Shown one piece after another: positions 61,403 through 64,000 of a stretch of 64,000 bases of DNA. The stretch spans positions 1 through 64,000 of the forward strand of contig CAYWLG010000010.1 in the NCBI GenBank assembly GCA_964459385.1. The letters run 5' to 3'. This stretch comes from UBA6107 sp964459385 (GTDB lineage Bacteria > Chloroflexota > Anaerolineae > Anaerolineales > Anaerolineaceae). Under the pieces are notes generated by a model that saw only the letters and a program-made list of their open reading frames with translations, did no database searches and had not been told where the DNA came from. Every line of letters starts with the position of its first letter. The stretch's first letter is position 1. The position numbers and the translations under genes are program-made.

Positions 61403-62640
61403 TATTTAATCTCCTTCTCCTGAGCCGCATCAACGGACTCAGCAGCTTGTTGGTTTTTTTCAGGCAAAGCGAAAGCAAACCTGAGCAAGGGAGGAGTGAC
61501 CAAAGTAGTAAGCAGGATCATTCCAACAATGGCAGAAAAGATGTCTTCTGAAAGATAACTTGAATCGAGGCCGATCTTGGCAATGATCAACCCCACTTCA
61601 CCACGTGAGACCATGCCGATGCCGAGCTGCAAAGATTCTCGCCACGAAAATTTCGCCAGTTTGGCACCGCCACCTGCGCCAATGACCTTGCCGAGGATGG
61701 CGATAACCGTGATGCCCAAAATGATCCACAGCGTTGTCAGGCTGGTATGGCGCAGATTGACGCTCAGACCAATGCTGACAAAGAAGATGGGCACGAAGAA
61801 AGCGTAGGCTATGGCGTGCAAATTCGATTCGATGATGCTCTTCTCGGGGGTACGGGCAAACATCAAACCGGCTACGAATGTGCCGGTAATGGCCGCCATG
61901 CCGCCCAGCAGTTCAGCCGCAACGCCATAGACGAGCAGAATGACAATGGCCAGGGTAGTGACCCCCTGGCTGATCGGCAGTTTGCTGGTCTTGCGCACGA
62001 GCCAGGGCAGCACATAAATGCCGATGGCCACCGATAAGCCCAGAAAGAGAATCATCTTGACAAAAACCATGGCGATCTCGCCAAAGCTGCTGCCGCCTGA
62101 AAGGAAGGCCAGGAAGGTGGAAAGCAGCAAAATGACCAGAATATCGTCGAATACTGCCGCGCCGAGCAGAGCCAGGCCGACACGCGATTTCAATTGCTTT
62201 AGTTCGATCAACACCTGGGCTGAGATCGATACGGATGTCGCGCCCAGCGTGAGGCCGAGAAAGAGCCCGTGGTTGAAATCCATGCCGGTCAGTTCGCCGA
62301 ACAAAACGCCCAGGCCCACCGGCAGCACCACCCCGAGAACACCTGCGAGCGCCGCCACGCGCGTGTTCTTTGCCAGGTCTTTGAGGTGCAATTCAAGACC
62401 GGCCAAAAACATCAGCAGCAGTACACCCAGTTCGCCGAGATCGGCAATGAAATCCTCAATGTGCACGTTCGTGATGAACGATAAATGCGTGAGGTTTAAC
62501 AAAGTTGGGCCGAGCAACAAGCCGACCAGTAGTTCACCAAACACCGATGGTTGGTGAATGCGGGTGCTTAAATACCCCGCCAGCTTGGCTGCCACGAGGA
62601 TAATGATCAAAATGATCGTAAGCTGGAGAAAATCACTCAT
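61402..62640 (-). CDS. CPA2-family cation:proton antiporter (KefB/NapA-like)
   Basis: A 412-residue membrane protein with about 12 helices. Family marks are the N-terminal HQPSVFGELLVGLLLGPTLL, LFLAGLELHL, GATSVSISAQVL and the paired acids in AAVFDDILVILLL that carry ions. The protein exchanges Na+ or K+ for H+. The RCK/TrkA-N domain found in KefB-type channels is absent, and the PII-like protein next door may replace it as cytoplasmic regulator. The ATG at 62640 is preferred to a TTG four codons upstream because GGTGG lies 5-8 nt before it. Confidence 0.9.
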   Translation of the reverse strand: MSDFLQLTIILIIILVAAKLAGYLSTRIHQPSVFGELLVGLLLGPTLLNLTHLSFITNVHIEDFIADLGELGVLLLMFLAGLELHLKDLAKNTRVAALAGVLGVVLPVGLGVLFGELTGMDFNHGLFLGLTLGATSVSISAQVLIELKQLKSRVGLALLGAAVFDDILVILLLSTFLAFLSGGSSFGEIAMVFVKMILFLGLSVAIGIYVLPWLVRKTSKLPISQGVTTLAIVILLVYGVAAELLGGMAAITGTFVAGLMFARTPEKSIIESNLHAIAYAFFVPIFFVSIGLSVNLRHTSLTTLWIILGITVIAILGKVIGAGGGAKLAKFSWRESLQLGIGMVSRGEVGLIIAKIGLDSSYLSEDIFSAIVGMILLTTLVTPPLLRFAFALPEKNQQAAESVDAAQEKEIK

Positions 62641-62751
62641 CGGAACCACCAAATCCCTTTTTTTCAGTTTACCATACTCTTTGTCACTGCTGCAAAGAAT
62701 CGAGTTAAGGTATACTGTGTGAGCGTAAGAAATCTTGAAGAAGAGGTCATT

Positions 62752-64000
<1,249 letters not shown>

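Overview
The window reads as a chromosomal segment of an uncultured-type Chloroflexota bacterium, most likely class Anaerolineae. Pointers (inference from gene content, not a database search) are: several lipoproteins with Thr/Pro/Ala-rich linkers after the lipobox, a fused ATP synthase b-delta subunit, a small DUF5679-type zinc ribbon, Rex, a DnaE2-like polymerase, a methylmalonyl-CoA mutase and formate-THF ligase, and frequent TTG starts. Most of the window is moderately GC-rich, but about 31.0-40.1 kb is clearly AT-richer.

Layout. 0.1-4.4 kb: Fur-family regulator, divergent rpsO-pnp, then rex. 4.4-8.4 kb (minus): murE, then an F0-only ATP synthase operon (atpI-atpB-atpE-atpFH) with a near-consensus promoter only 9 bp from the first ATG. 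8.5-12.3 kb: membrane protein and DnaE2-like polymerase with a candidate SOS box. 12.4-16.5 kb (minus): SLC45/GPH-like transporter and a large unclassified carbohydrate-active enzyme candidate. 16.8-20.5 kb: three secreted lipoproteins (beta-propeller, DUF3048, SGNH-like with GDC in place of GDS). 20.8-21.6 kb: AbiEii-type toxin/antitoxin pair. 21.7-30.9 kb: gyrB, membrane proteins, PlsY-like protein, metallo-beta-lactamase-fold hydrolase, AIM24-like protein, LPG-synthase-type flippase, PHP phosphoesterase and a lipoprotein class D beta-lactamase.

30.9-33.0 kb: tRNA-Leu(TAA) followed by a 2,024-bp segment bounded by a second, 46/47-identical copy of the tRNA 3' half. This segment looks like a tRNA-targeted integrated element whose only gene is a GT-C type glycosyltransferase; no integrase is seen. 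33.2-40.1 kb: an AT-rich sugar-uptake locus (LacI regulator with an operator palindrome over its own promoter, two Gfo/Idh/MocA oxidoreductases, binding protein, two permeases, no ATPase), with a second operator inside the locus.

40.3-49.9 kb: MFS exporter, DUF5679 protein, CBS-domain protein divergent from fhs, then a KdpD/KdpE-like two-component pair next to a KimA-type potassium transporter, and an SDR. 50-57 kb: lipoprotein, GH13 alpha-glucosidase, murJ, rsmI-like methyltransferase, membrane-anchored sensor-like protein, radical SAM protein. 57-59.4 kb: PAS-PAS-GAF-GAF-HD-GYP c-di-GMP phosphodiesterase. 59.6-59.8 kb: tRNA-Glu(TTC), again with a short duplicate of its 3' end 121 bp downstream. 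59.9-62.6 kb (minus): tightly coupled CPA2 antiporter, PII-like and DUF1786 operon. 62.75 kb to the end: 5' part of a methylmalonyl-CoA mutase large subunit, cut by the window edge.

The strongest unusual signals are the two tRNA genes with displaced 3'-end duplicates, the antiporter/PII-like/DUF1786 operon, the KdpDE/KimA pairing and the SGNH protein with an apparent Ser-to-Cys change.
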